64,000 nt of DNA from Novosphingobium kunmingense (GCF_002813245.1 NZ_PHUF01000002.1:992001-1056000); one strand, 5' to 3'; positions 55,191-64,000 are shown, numbered from the stretch's first letter. Made by a program: numbers and translations. The notes: generated from the letters alone by a model not told the origin.

Positions 55191-55854
55191 GATCATCGGC
55201 GCCGCCTTCGTCACGCTCGACGGCGTGATCCAGGGACCGGGCGGTCCGACCGAGGATACGACCGGCGGCTTCGATCAGGGCGGCTGGGTCTTCAAGCTCG
55301 ACGACGAGGGGATCAATCCGGTACTCGAATCGCTGTTCGGCGGCGACTACGCCCTGCTGCTCGGGCGGCGCACCTATGATATCTTCGCGGCCTACTGGCC
55401 TTATGTGACGGGCGCGGAGGCTGGCCTTGGCGAAGCCTTCACCCGAGCTGACAAGTTCGTCATGACCCGAGGCGATCAGCCCCTAGGCTGGAAGAACTCG
55501 CATCGGCTGAGCAGCATGGCCGATCTTGCGGCGGTCAAGGCCGGCAACGGACCCGATCTGGTGATCCAAGGGTCGAGCACCCTTTACCCCGCCCTGCTCG
55601 CCGCCGGTCTGCTCGACCGACTCACACTGATGACCTACGCGTTGACCGTCGGCCCGGGCAAACGCCTGTTTGGGCAGGGCACGCCGCCGGGTATGCTCCG
55701 CCTGGTCGAGCATACGATCACCCCGAAGGGGACGGTGATTACTACGTTCGAACCGGTTGGAGCTCTGCCACCGATGCCGGCCGACGCGCCCGAACCATCG
55801 ACCAGCGCTCTCGAGGCCGAACGGCAGGCGCGGATGAAGGCCGGCACCTGGTAA
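55183..55854 (+). CDS. Dihydrofolate reductase-like (RibD C-terminal) protein
   Basis: A 223-residue reductase-fold protein: RRIIGAAFVTLDGVIQGPGG, GRRTYDIFAAYWPY, and LVIQGSSTLYPALLAAGLLDRL, as in RibD-C/YyaP-type proteins that bind NADPH. Begins with GTG 55183, eight bases inside the previous gene. The C-terminal tail (~190-223) is an Ala/Pro-rich extension not part of the fold. Confidence 0.88.
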   Translation: MRRIIGAAFVTLDGVIQGPGGPTEDTTGGFDQGGWVFKLDDEGINPVLESLFGGDYALLLGRRTYDIFAAYWPYVTGAEAGLGEAFTRADKFVMTRGDQPLGWKNSHRLSSMADLAAVKAGNGPDLVIQGSSTLYPALLAAGLLDRLTLMTYALTVGPGKRLFGQGTPPGMLRLVEHTITPKGTVITTFEPVGALPPMPADAPEPSTSALEAERQARMKAGTW

Positions 55855-56504
55855 TGCTCATCCTCTACGGTCATCCCTTCTCGTCCTACACCTGGAAGGC
55901 GCTCATCGCGCTATATGCCAACGGAACCCCGTTCGAATTCCGCGAACTCGGCAAAGACAACGCGGACGACGACAGCTTCGTCGCCGCGGCCTCGCCGAGC
56001 GGGCAATTTCCCGTGCTGCGCGACGGCGAGGCGACGGTGTTCGAAGCAACGGCAATCATCGAGCACTTGCACTGCCACCACCCGAGCCAGGCGTCCTTGC
56101 TCCCCACCGATCCGGCCGAGGCAGCGCGGGTGAGGATGTGGGACCGGGTGTTCGATCTCCATGTGATGAACGCGATGCAGCAGGCCGTCGCGATGAAGCT
56201 GCGCGACCCAGTGATAAGCGCGGAGGCGGCGCGCGATGCCGTTCGCGCGCGCCTGATCCGTTCTTACCATTGGATCGAAGACTGGCTCGGCACCTATCGC
56301 CCTGTCTCGACCATCACTCTTGTCGAATGCGCGGCGGCGCCCAGCCTGTTCTATGCCGACTGGGTCATCGACATCCCTGACGATTGCGCCCGCCTGAAGG
56401 CCTGGCGAGAGCATCTTCTCGCCCTTCCGCCCGTCGCGCGGTGCGTCGACGATGCCCGCCCGTATCGCGCCTATTTCCCGCTTGGCGCTCCCGACCGCGA
56501 TTGA
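55854..56504 (+). CDS. Glutathione S-transferase family protein
   Basis: A 216-residue GST: YGHPFSSYTWKALIALYANG, SGQFPVLRDGEATVFEATAII, and a helical domain with STITLVECAAAPSLFYADWV. It is the third GST of the operon (fourth in the block). One-base stop/start overlap (TAATG) with the DHFR-like gene. Confidence 0.9.
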   Translation: MLILYGHPFSSYTWKALIALYANGTPFEFRELGKDNADDDSFVAAASPSGQFPVLRDGEATVFEATAIIEHLHCHHPSQASLLPTDPAEAARVRMWDRVFDLHVMNAMQQAVAMKLRDPVISAEAARDAVRARLIRSYHWIEDWLGTYRPVSTITLVECAAAPSLFYADWVIDIPDDCARLKAWREHLLALPPVARCVDDARPYRAYFPLGAPDRD

Positions 56505-56515
56505 AAGGATTCGCC

Positions 56516-56956
56516 ATGCATGAACTGACTGTTTCCCGGCACATCGAGGCCGACCCGGGCAAGGTCTGGGACATTCTCGTCAACCAGACCGACGAATGGT
56601 GGTGCCCCAAGCCCTGGCGCGCCGAAGTCAACTGGGGTGCGCGCCAGCCCGGAGCGGTGGTTCACACAACGATGTACGGTCCTGATGGCGAGCGTAACGA
56701 ACATCCCGGCCTGATACTTGCCTGGGACGAGGGTCGGCGGATTGCCACCACAGATGCCGTCGTCGGCGATCTCGAGCCGGCCGGCCCGTTCATGCTGGGA
56801 ATCTGGGAGATCATTCCCGAAGGCAGCGGCACGCGATACACCGGCCGCGCCCGCCACTGGACCGAAGAGGCGATGAAGCAGCACGCCGACATGGGCTTCG
56901 AAGAAGGCTGGGGCGTAATGGCCGACCAGTTCAAGGAGCTGTGCGAGGCGCCCTGA
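56516..56956 (+). CDS. SRPBCC (AHSA1/START-like) protein
   Basis: A 146-residue hydrophobic-pocket protein: LTVSRHIEADPGKVWDILVN, GPFMLGIWEIIPEGSGTRYTGRARHW, and MGFEEGWGVMADQFKEL. Such proteins bind lipids or aromatics and recur next to VOC/DUF1428 genes. Ribosome site AAAGGA nine bases upstream. It ends one base before the convergent J-domain gene, closing the operon. Confidence 0.9.
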   Translation: MHELTVSRHIEADPGKVWDILVNQTDEWWCPKPWRAEVNWGARQPGAVVHTTMYGPDGERNEHPGLILAWDEGRRIATTDAVVGDLEPAGPFMLGIWEIIPEGSGTRYTGRARHWTEEAMKQHADMGFEEGWGVMADQFKELCEAP

Positions 56957-57544
56957 TCAGGCGAAAGCTGCCGCTTTGCGTAGCAATTGGTAGGCAGCGA
57001 TGACCCGCTGCAAGCGCTGTTCCTGGCTGCGGTCGCCGCCGTTGCGATCAGGGTGCAGCTGGTGGACGAGCTGCGAATACCGCTGCCGCAACGCCCGCCG
57101 CCCTGCGTCAAGCGGCAAGTCGAGGACCTCGAGTGCGCGACGCTCGTCGGGGCTGACAGCCCGACCGTCCTGCCGTTCGGCAGGACGGCGCGCGCGTGCC
57201 CGTGCACTGATCGCTTCAAGCGGGTCGGCGAAATCGGCCCAGCGGGGCGCGGCGTCGATCCCCGCGGTCGGGGAGAATGCGCGGGTCTGCCGATCCCAGC
57301 CATGGATCGGCGACTGCGCCGCTACGATCTCTTCAGGCGTCATCCCGTCGAACCAATCGTAGCCGGCGTTGAATTCGCGAACATGTTCGAGGCAGAACCA
57401 GCGATAGTCGCCCGGCCCGTCGAAGCCCGATGCGCGCGGCCCAGGCGCGCGGAATTCGCCGGGCTGGTCGCAGCCGGGCCAGTCGCAGGGGCGGCGCCCG
57501 TTGCCTACCCGGCCATGAAATCTATCGTGCTTCACGGCTTCCAC
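56957..57544 (-). CDS. J-domain (DnaJ-like) protein with N-terminal Cys/His motif
   Basis: A 195-residue protein. The J domain is C-terminal (~134-192): ALEVLDLPLDAGRRALRQRY, then the HPD motif in LHPDRNGG, which stimulates DnaK. The N-terminus has CDWPGCDQPGEF and WFCLEH, a possible zinc site, with a linker between. This layout is the one usually encoded between bolA and cobS in alphaproteobacteria; here bolA is divergent 29 bases away but cobS is 8 kb distant. Confidence 0.85.
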   Translation of the reverse strand: MEAVKHDRFHGRVGNGRRPCDWPGCDQPGEFRAPGPRASGFDGPGDYRWFCLEHVREFNAGYDWFDGMTPEEIVAAQSPIHGWDRQTRAFSPTAGIDAAPRWADFADPLEAISARARARRPAERQDGRAVSPDERRALEVLDLPLDAGRRALRQRYSQLVHQLHPDRNGGDRSQEQRLQRVIAAYQLLRKAAAFA

Positions 57545-57573
57545 ATGGCGATTGAGCGGCTAGAAGGAAAGAC

Positions 57574-57849
57574 ATGACCGGACCACTCGCCGCTGAAATC
57601 GAACGCCTGCTCCGCGCGGAGTTTGCACCCACCCGCCTTGCCGTGATCAACGACAGTGCCAACCACCACGGTCATTCGGGCGACGACGGATCGGGCGAAA
57701 GCCACTTCACGGTTGAAATCGAAAGCGCCGCCTTTGCCGGCGTTTCGCGCCTGCAGCGCCAGCGGATGGTCAACGGTGCGCTGGGCGACATTCCCGGACA
57801 ACGGGTCCATGCGCTGGCGATAAAGGCCCGCGCACCCGGAGAAGCCTGA
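57574..57849 (+). CDS. bolA: BolA family protein
   Basis: A 91-residue BolA-like protein: LRAEFAPTRLAVINDSANHHGH with the conserved His pair, then SHFTVEIESAAFAGVSRLQRQRMV and VHALAIKARAP. BolA pairs with monothiol glutaredoxins in iron-sulfur handling and stress response. Stop overlaps the pirin ATG by one base. Confidence 0.93.
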   Translation: MTGPLAAEIERLLRAEFAPTRLAVINDSANHHGHSGDDGSGESHFTVEIESAAFAGVSRLQRQRMVNGALGDIPGQRVHALAIKARAPGEA

Positions 57850-58730
57850 TGACGATCACCTCCATAATCCAGCCTTCCACGCACGATCTCGGCGCCTTCA
57901 CGGTCCGCCGCGTTTTGCCGAGTCCGAAACGAACAATGGTCGGCCCTTTCATCTTCGTCGACGAATTCGGCCCGACGATCATCCCGCCTGGGCACGCCAT
58001 GGACGTGCGGCCGCACCCGCACATCGGGCTTGCCACCGTGACCTGGCTGTTCGAGGGCGCAATCAATCACCGCGACAGCCTGGGCACCTCAGCGACGATC
58101 CGCCCCGGCCAAGTCAACCTGATGACCGCGGGCAAAGGAATCGTCCATTCCGAACGAGGCCTTGCCGAAGAACGGGACCGCGAAAAGCCGATCTACGGCA
58201 TGCAGACCTGGCTTGCCCTGCCCGATGGGATGGAGGACATTGCGCCAGCCTTCGAAAGCCATGCCGACCTTCCGCTGATCGAGGATACATGCGTCTCGGC
58301 CCGCATCATCATGGGCACGCTGTGGGGACGGACCGCGGCGACGACCCAGCATGCGCAAACGATCTACGCAGAAATCGTGCTTGCGCCCGGCGGTTCGATC
58401 CCGATCGATGCCGAGGCGGACGAACGCGCGGTCATGCTGGTCGGTGGGGAGGCGACAATTGATGGCCAGCCGCTCGAACCGTTCTCGCTCGCTGTTCTGG
58501 CGCCGGGTGCGGCCATGCGCCTCGCCAGCGCGCAGGGCGGACGCGTAATGCTGCTTGGCGGCGAGGCCTTTGCCAGCCCCCGTCATGTCTGGTGGAACTT
58601 CGTCCACTCCTCGCGCGAGCGCATCAACGAAGCAAAGCGTGAATGGAGCGATGGCGCATTTCCGCTTGTGCCCGGCGACGAGGAAGAGTTCATTCCGTTG
58701 CCGAAAGTTCCGCTGACCCGCAGCGAATGA
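57849..58730 (+). CDS. Pirin family protein
   Basis: A 293-residue bicupin: GPFIFVDEFGP, the metal-binding HPHIGLATVTWLFEGAINHRDS, and IVHSERG supply His/Glu ligands for iron; a second cupin covers ~160-260. Some pirins are quercetin dioxygenases, others regulators. Immediately downstream of bolA. Confidence 0.9.
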   Translation: MTITSIIQPSTHDLGAFTVRRVLPSPKRTMVGPFIFVDEFGPTIIPPGHAMDVRPHPHIGLATVTWLFEGAINHRDSLGTSATIRPGQVNLMTAGKGIVHSERGLAEERDREKPIYGMQTWLALPDGMEDIAPAFESHADLPLIEDTCVSARIIMGTLWGRTAATTQHAQTIYAEIVLAPGGSIPIDAEADERAVMLVGGEATIDGQPLEPFSLAVLAPGAAMRLASAQGGRVMLLGGEAFASPRHVWWNFVHSSRERINEAKREWSDGAFPLVPGDEEEFIPLPKVPLTRSE

Positions 58731-58759
58731 CGGGTACACCACGGGAGAGAGAAAAGAGC

Positions 58760-59578
58760 ATGGCATTTGCAGGACAGGCAGCCTGGATAACGGGTGCGTC
58801 TTCGGGAATCGGGGCGGCGTTGGCGCGTGGCCTTGCCAGGCAAGGCGCGCGGTTGATCCTGTCGGGCCGCAACGTCGATGCGCTCGAACAGGTCTCGGAG
58901 CAGTGCGGCGGAGGCCACCTCATCCTGCCGTTCGAAACCACCGACCATGATGCGATCGCACCTGCCGTCGCCGCGGCGGAAGAATGGTCCGGACGGATCG
59001 ATGTATTGATCAACAACGCCGGCATTTCCCAGCGCAGCCTTGCCGTCGACACCGATCTTTCGGTCTATGAGCGAATCATCGCAGTCGATCTTCTCGCCCC
59101 GATCGCCCTGACGCAGGCGGTCCTGCCCGCGATGGTCAAACGCGGCAGCGGTCGGATTGCCATGATCAGTTCGATCGCCGGCAAGGTCGGCGTGCCGATG
59201 CGAACGGCCTATTGCGCGGCCAAGTTCGGGCTTGCCGGCTATGCCGATGCCTTGCGGGCCGAGGTCGGCTATCTGGGGGTCCAGGTCCACAACATCTACC
59301 CGGGTTCGATCCGCACCGACGTGTCGCGCAATGCGCTGACCGCCGACGGCAGCCGCCGCGGCGTATCGGACCAGGTCATCGACAACGGTATCGATCCTGA
59401 CGAGGCTGCAACCAGGATGATCGCCGCCATGGCTGCGGGAGAGCGCGAGATCATAGTCGCCGAAGGATCCGAACTGGCCATGGGCGAGGAACGCCGCATG
59501 TCGGATTCGCTCCTCGACCTGCTCGGCGGGTTCATGGCCAAGGGCTATGCCAAGCGCATGAACGAGGGCGCGCAATGA
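58760..59578 (+). CDS. Short-chain dehydrogenase/reductase
   Basis: A 272-residue SDR: WITGASSGIGAALARGLARQ (NAD(P) binding), NNAGI, ISSIAGKVGVPMRTAYCAAKF with catalytic Ser, Tyr and Lys, and IYPGSIRTDVS. Resembles DHRS7-like SDRs. The stop overlaps the next start by four bases. Confidence 0.9.
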   Translation: MAFAGQAAWITGASSGIGAALARGLARQGARLILSGRNVDALEQVSEQCGGGHLILPFETTDHDAIAPAVAAAEEWSGRIDVLINNAGISQRSLAVDTDLSVYERIIAVDLLAPIALTQAVLPAMVKRGSGRIAMISSIAGKVGVPMRTAYCAAKFGLAGYADALRAEVGYLGVQVHNIYPGSIRTDVSRNALTADGSRRGVSDQVIDNGIDPDEAATRMIAAMAAGEREIIVAEGSELAMGEERRMSDSLLDLLGGFMAKGYAKRMNEGAQ

Positions 59579-60483
59579 CCATGGCCCAGCAGCGCATCGC
59601 TCTTGCCAACGGGATCGAACTGGACGTGGTCGACGAAGGTCCGCGCGATGCGCCGGCAATCATCTTCCTCCACGGCTTTCCCGAAAGTCACCGCACCTGG
59701 CGCCACCAGATTGCGCACCTGTCGGATCGCTATCGCTGTATCGCGCCCGATCAGCGCGGCTATCGCGGGTCGTCCAAGCCCCAGGACGTGGCAAGCTACA
59801 CCCCCGACAAGATGATCGGCGACGTCTTCCTTCTGGCGGATGCGCTGGGCATCGACACCTTCACCATTGTGGGTCACGACTGGGGCGGCGCGATTGCCTG
59901 GGGCGTAGCGCTGACTGGCCAGGGCAAGCGCGTAACCCGTGCGGTGATCGCCAACGCGCCCCATCCGGTCGGCTTTACCAGGCTGGTCTGGGAAAACCGC
60001 CAGCAGCGCGAGGCAAGCCAGTATTTCCGCGCCTTCCGCGATACTTCGAACGACGATCTGGTGCGCGCACACGGGCTTGGCGGAATGCTGGCCAAGGCCT
60101 TTGCCGGGCGCGAGGTTGGCGCCGACGCCATGGAGCCCGAGGAACGGGCCCAGTTGCTCAGGGACTGGGAGGACCGCGACGCCGCTTTCGGCATGCTCAA
60201 CTGGTACCGCGCCAGCCCTGCATATGTGCCGACGCTGGACGAACCCTATGTGATGCCGGCCGGCCGCGCTCCGCCCCAGATGCCGCCGCTGACCATTCCG
60301 ACGCTGGTGATCTGGGCGCTGGACGACATGGCCCTGCCGCCCGAGAATCTCGATGGCCTGGAAACCATGGTCACCGACATGACGCTGGTCCGCGTGGCTA
60401 ACTGCGGCCATTTCGTGCCCTGGGAAGCGCCCGCCGTGGTCAACGCGGCGCTCGACGTGTTCCTGTCGCGGACGCCGGACTAA
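59575..60483 (+). CDS. Alpha/beta hydrolase, epoxide hydrolase-like
   Basis: A 302-residue hydrolase: oxyanion motif HGFPESHRTWRHQ, nucleophile elbow GHDWGG with Asp as in epoxide hydrolases and dehalogenases, lid tyrosine/tryptophan region, WALDDMALP acid, and NCGHFVPWE His. It probably opens epoxides or a related ester; the SDR immediately before it may act on the same substrate. Confidence 0.85.
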   Translation: MTMAQQRIALANGIELDVVDEGPRDAPAIIFLHGFPESHRTWRHQIAHLSDRYRCIAPDQRGYRGSSKPQDVASYTPDKMIGDVFLLADALGIDTFTIVGHDWGGAIAWGVALTGQGKRVTRAVIANAPHPVGFTRLVWENRQQREASQYFRAFRDTSNDDLVRAHGLGGMLAKAFAGREVGADAMEPEERAQLLRDWEDRDAAFGMLNWYRASPAYVPTLDEPYVMPAGRAPPQMPPLTIPTLVIWALDDMALPPENLDGLETMVTDMTLVRVANCGHFVPWEAPAVVNAALDVFLSRTPD

Positions 60484-60486
60484 CGC

Positions 60487-61584
60487 TCAGATCGTCCGGT
60501 CGCTGCCGCCCCAGCCGATCCACGCGCCGTGGGGATGGGCACGCGTCACGATCACGCCCTCGTCGCCCCCGGGCCAATAGCGCACGACCATCTCGTGGAT
60601 GTGGAGCACCCGGTTGGCCTCCAGCGCGACCCAGGCCAACGGGCGCTCGGGCGTTGCCTGGGTCCCCGCGCGTTCCATCGCGGCGGTGACGCGCGCCTGC
60701 TGATCGGCGGGGACATACTGCCAGACGATCGAATGCATCAGCATCCGCGTCGTGCCCGTAGCCTGGGGCTTTGCCAGTTCCGTCTCGACGAAGTCGGCGG
60801 CGTTCATGGCGACAAGATCGGGCGGCGATCGCCCCGCCTCGCGCACCGCGGCCTCCATGCGCTCGAACCGCACGGTGTGCTCTGGCCAGATATAGGCCTT
60901 GAGCCGCAGCGCCTGGTCCACATCGGTCAGATCGACCGGAGCCACGTCGCAGCCCCTGGCGGATACGATCTCGACCGGCCGGTCGGGCGGAGGTGGCCCC
61001 TCCCATTCGGGTCTGAAACGCATCACGCCCGGTTCCGGTCCCACCGTGACCCCGCCAAGGTCGTAGCGGTAGCGATCAAGCATCAGGTTGATTCCCGCGC
61101 TCGATCCGATCTCGAGGCATTGAAACCGGGGCGGCAGCCCCTGATCGGCAAGCCACAGCATGGCTGCCACGAAATTGGACGATCGCCCCGCTTCGTTGGT
61201 CTGCGGCGGACCGTCCAGCCACGGTAGCAGCTCGCCCTCGTGTGCGCGAATGGCCGCACCGACCAATGCTGCATCGTCGATACCCTGTTCGCCAGCGTAG
61301 ATCCGCGACAGGCCTTCATCTGCGTCCTTGAGGTGCAGTGCGTGCAGCCCGCCAGCGACCCGCAGCGGCACGGCATCGGCCAGCGGGGCGCCGGTCCAGC
61401 CGCGCAAGGCATCGAACAGCGCGCCCTCCTCGCCCCGCACCAGCAGATCGCGCACGGCGGCAACGATCCGCGCGGTGATCGGCGCATCGGCGGCGTTACA
61501 ATAGGCGACCTGGTTGCCAAAGGCAGCTTCGACCATGCCGTCGCCAGTCGCGGCGATATCGGTGAACGTATAGCTTTCCGCCAT
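60487..61584 (-). CDS. DUF2332 protein
   Basis: A 365-residue DUF2332 protein: SSNFVAAMLWLADQGLPPRF, LEIGSSAGINLMLDRYRYDLGG (a methyltransferase-like glycine motif), LMHSIVWQYVPADQQARV, and AHPHGAWIGWGGSD at the end. The function is unknown. ATG 61584 with GGAGAG upstream. It ends close to the convergent hydrolase and is divergent from hisG. Confidence 0.9.
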   Translation of the reverse strand: MAESYTFTDIAATGDGMVEAAFGNQVAYCNAADAPITARIVAAVRDLLVRGEEGALFDALRGWTGAPLADAVPLRVAGGLHALHLKDADEGLSRIYAGEQGIDDAALVGAAIRAHEGELLPWLDGPPQTNEAGRSSNFVAAMLWLADQGLPPRFQCLEIGSSAGINLMLDRYRYDLGGVTVGPEPGVMRFRPEWEGPPPPDRPVEIVSARGCDVAPVDLTDVDQALRLKAYIWPEHTVRFERMEAAVREAGRSPPDLVAMNAADFVETELAKPQATGTTRMLMHSIVWQYVPADQQARVTAAMERAGTQATPERPLAWVALEANRVLHIHEMVVRYWPGGDEGVIVTRAHPHGAWIGWGGSDRTI

Positions 61585-61712
61585 GGTCTCTCCATTCGTG
61601 CCGGGCAAGCGGCGGCACTGTCCGCCACGGTGGCTGTTCCACCCATGCGGCACAAGGAAAAACCCGCCATTGCCTTGCCCTTTGGGCCGCGTGCCCGTAA
61701 GGGCTGCGCGCT

Positions 61713-62369
61713 ATGCCAGAGCCGCTGACCTTTGCCGTGCCCAAGGGCCGGATACTCGACGAGGCGCTGCCGATCATGGCGCGCACCGGCGTGGTTCCCG
61801 AGGCGGGCTTTCACGACAAGTCCAACCGCGCCCTGTCCTTCGCCTGCGAAGGGTCGGACATGCGGATCATCCGCGTGCGCGCCTTCGATGTGGCGACCTT
61901 CGTAGCCCACGGCGCGGCGCAGCTTGGCATCGTGGGATCTGACGTGGTCGAGGAGTTCGCCTATTCCGACCTCTACGCTCCGGTCGATCTTGACATCGGC
62001 CACTGCCGCCTGTCGGTCGCCGAGCCGGCCGCGCAACAGGCGAGCGCCGCCCGCGCCAGCCACCTGCGCGTTGCCAGCAAATATCCCAACCTGACGCGGC
62101 GCCATTTCGAAAGCCTCGGCATCCAGGCCGAAGTGGTCAAGCTCAACGGGGCGATGGAACTGGCTCCTGGACTTGGCCTTGCCAGCCGTATCGTCGACCT
62201 TGTCTCGACCGGGCGGACGCTGAAGGACAATGGCCTGGTCGAAACGAGCCGCATCCTCGACGTGTCGGCGCGGCTGATCGTCAACCGCGCCGCATTGAAG
62301 ACCGACGAGCGAGTGGCCCGTCTGGTCGACGCGTTCCGCGCGCTCGTCAGCGAAGCGAAGGCCGCCTGA
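61713..62369 (+). CDS. hisG: ATP phosphoribosyltransferase, short form (HisG)
   Basis: A 218-residue HisG catalysing the first step of histidine synthesis: [26 protein letters not shown], and [16 protein letters not shown]. It lacks the C-terminal regulatory domain, as in the short class that needs HisZ as regulatory partner; no hisZ is in the window. Overlaps hisD by one base. Confidence 0.96.
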   Translation: MPEPLTFAVPKGRILDEALPIMARTGVVPEAGFHDKSNRALSFACEGSDMRIIRVRAFDVATFVAHGAAQLGIVGSDVVEEFAYSDLYAPVDLDIGHCRLSVAEPAAQQASAARASHLRVASKYPNLTRRHFESLGIQAEVVKLNGAMELAPGLGLASRIVDLVSTGRTLKDNGLVETSRILDVSARLIVNRAALKTDERVARLVDAFRALVSEAKAA

Positions 62370-63661
62370 TGCACCGCCTCAACACCCGCGATCCCGGTTT
62401 TGAACGCGCCTTCCGGCGTCTCGTTTCCGACCGGCGCGAGAGCGACGAGGACGTGGCGCGCGACGTCGAGGTCATCCTCGCCGACGTGCGCAACCGCGGC
62501 GATGCGGCGCTCGCGGAACTGACCGAACGGTTCGACGGCCACGTCCTGGCCACCGATGCCGACTGGTCGTTATCGCCAGAGGCCTGCCGCGAAGCCTTCG
62601 ACGCCCTCAAGCCCGACCTGCGCGCCGCGCTGGAACTGGCCGCCACCCGCATCCGCGCCTACCACGAAGCGCAGCGGCCCACCGACCGTGACGAAACCGA
62701 TGAACTCGGCGTGCGCATGGGCGCGCGCTGGACCGCGGTCGATGCCGCCGGACTCTATGTTCCGGGCGGGCGCGCGGCCTATCCCTCCTCGCTGCTGATG
62801 AACGCGATCCCGGCGAAGGTCGCCGGGGTTGAGCGGCTTGTCGTCGTCACGCCCGCCAACAAGGGCCAGGTCAACCCGCTGGTCCTGGCCGCCGCGCACC
62901 TCGCGGGGGTGGACGAAGTCTGGCGCATCGGCGGGGCCCAGGCCGTCGCCGCCCTTGCCTATGGCACCCAGCGGATCAGGCCGGTCGACGTGGTCGTCGG
63001 CCCGGGCAACGCCTGGGTCGCCGAAGCCAAGCGCCAGCTCTACGGCGTAGTCGGCATCGACATGGTCGCCGGGCCAAGCGAGATCCTGCTGATCGCCGAT
63101 GGTCGCAATGATCCCGATTGGACCGCCGCCGACCTGCTCAGCCAGGCCGAGCACGATCCTGCGGCGCAATCGATCCTGATCACCGACGACGCGGTCTTTG
63201 CCGATACGGTCGCCGATCGCATAGGTGTAGAGCTGGCCATGCTGCCCACGGCACGCGTCGCCAGCGAGAGCTGGAACGCTCACGGCACGATTATCGAGGT
63301 CGCCAATCTCGACGAAGCGCCCGCCTTGGCCAACGCGCTGGCGGCCGAACACGTCCAGATTGCCACCGACGATCCGGAAGCCCTGTTTCGCAAGATCCGC
63401 CACGCCGGCTCGGTGTTCCTGGGCCGCATGACCCCAGAAGCCGTCGGCGATTACGTTGCCGGACCCAATCACGTCCTTCCTACCGGGCGCCGCGCGCGCT
63501 TTTCCTCGGGCCTTTCGGTGCTCGACTTCATGAAGCGTACGAGCTTCATACAGCTTGACGAGGCCGCCCTGCACGCGGTCGGTCCCGCCGCCGTGGAACT
63601 GGCAGACGCCGAGGGGCTGGGCGCGCACGCACGTTCGATTCAAGTCAGGTTAGGCCAATGA
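62369..63661 (+). CDS. hisD: Histidinol dehydrogenase (HisD)
   Basis: A 430-residue enzyme for the last two oxidation steps of histidine synthesis: GLYVPGGRAAYPSSLLMNAI, GGAQAVAALAYGT, SQAEHDPAAQSILI (zinc/catalytic region), and GPNHVLPTGRRARFSSGLSV. It overlaps the NusB gene by four bases (ATGA). Confidence 0.97.
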   Translation: MHRLNTRDPGFERAFRRLVSDRRESDEDVARDVEVILADVRNRGDAALAELTERFDGHVLATDADWSLSPEACREAFDALKPDLRAALELAATRIRAYHEAQRPTDRDETDELGVRMGARWTAVDAAGLYVPGGRAAYPSSLLMNAIPAKVAGVERLVVVTPANKGQVNPLVLAAAHLAGVDEVWRIGGAQAVAALAYGTQRIRPVDVVVGPGNAWVAEAKRQLYGVVGIDMVAGPSEILLIADGRNDPDWTAADLLSQAEHDPAAQSILITDDAVFADTVADRIGVELAMLPTARVASESWNAHGTIIEVANLDEAPALANALAAEHVQIATDDPEALFRKIRHAGSVFLGRMTPEAVGDYVAGPNHVLPTGRRARFSSGLSVLDFMKRTSFIQLDEAALHAVGPAAVELADAEGLGAHARSIQVRLGQ

Positions 63662-64000
63662 AGTCCTCCACCCAGAAGCGCGCTGCCGCGCGCCTTGCTG
63701 CCGTCCAGGCGCTGTACCAGGTCGAAATGGAAGCCACGCCGATGGCCTCCCTTCTCGACGAGTTCCACCGCCACCGGCTCGGCGCCGAGATCGAAGGCGA
63801 CCAGTACGCCCAAGCCGAGGTCGCCTTCTTCGACGCGGTGGTGCAGGGCGTCACGGCCCGCCGCGACGAGATCGACGCGCTGCTGGGCGAACGCCTTGCC
63901 GAAGGCTGGAAGCTCGAACGACTCGACAAGACCATGCTGCAGATCCTGCGCGCCGGTACCTGGGAGCTGCTGGCCCGTGCCGACGTTCCGACCGCCACAG
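63658..64000 (+). CDS. nusB: Transcription antitermination factor NusB (partial, runs off the window)
   Basis: The first 114 residues of NusB. KRAAARLAAVQALYQVEME is the typical start, then a helical bundle through RLDKTMLQILRAGTWELLAR. It binds boxA RNA with NusE for rRNA antitermination. The 3' end lies beyond the window. Confidence 0.93.
   Translation, partial: MKSSTQKRAAARLAAVQALYQVEMEATPMASLLDEFHRHRLGAEIEGDQYAQAEVAFFDAVVQGVTARRDEIDALLGERLAEGWKLERLDKTMLQILRAGTWELLARADVPTAT

Overview
The window is GC-rich, densely coded bacterial chromosome. Gene content points to an alphaproteobacterium of the Sphingomonadales, probably Novosphingobium or a close relative (inference). The pointers are the sphingomonad-type TonB receptor, short-form HisG, class I-like PhaC, RapZ/EIIA-Man/HPr cluster, bolA/J-domain/cobS neighbourhood and candidate GGAAC-N16/17-GTT (EcfG-type) stress promoters. 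No rRNA, tRNA, CRISPR array, transposase or integrase was recognised.

Layout. 1-549: no convincing gene. 0.55-6.9 kb: a 2108-residue acidic repeat protein with six ~157-residue repeats. 6.9-9.75 kb: TonB-dependent receptor and a YezD-type small protein. 9.87-11.9 kb: a calcineurin-like phosphoesterase overlapping a GT4 glycosyltransferase behind a Pho-box-like direct repeat; this resembles the plcP-agt module that swaps phospholipids for glycolipids under phosphate starvation. 11.9-16.3 kb: Rrf2 regulator, outer-membrane barrel protein, LuxR-type regulator, bamD, HTH-like protein. 16.4-17.9 kb: a GT-C membrane glycosyltransferase with an abrupt AT-rich second half. 18-25 kb: lepA and two tandem PAS-GGDEF-EAL-PilZ proteins. 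25-31.8 kb: PHA synthase, PHA depolymerase, ferredoxin reductase, D-aminoacylase-like amidohydrolase, alcohol dehydrogenase. 31.9-45 kb: housekeeping (dnaN, fabG, fabD, LD-carboxypeptidase, Mur ligase, rapZ, EIIA, HPr, rRNA methyltransferase, rmuC, def, recR, fmt, truA). 45-49 kb: oxidoreductase, ferritin-like protein, homocysteine methyltransferase-like protein, cobS. 49-57 kb: accessory block with a ten-gene TetR-headed run of glutathione transferases, VOC/glyoxalase proteins, DUF1428, a DHFR-like reductase and an SRPBCC protein. 57-60.5 kb: J-domain protein, then bolA, pirin, SDR and epoxide-hydrolase-like genes. 60.5-64 kb: DUF2332, hisG, hisD, nusB (cut by the window end).

The most interesting points are the Pho-box/plcP-agt-like operon, the TetR-GST-VOC operon whose promoter spacer is a perfect 14-bp palindrome and whose message may be leaderless, its position between J-domain/bolA and cobS (usually neighbours in alphaproteobacteria), and the compositionally mosaic glycosyltransferase. 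All functions are inferred from sequence reading; no database search was possible.
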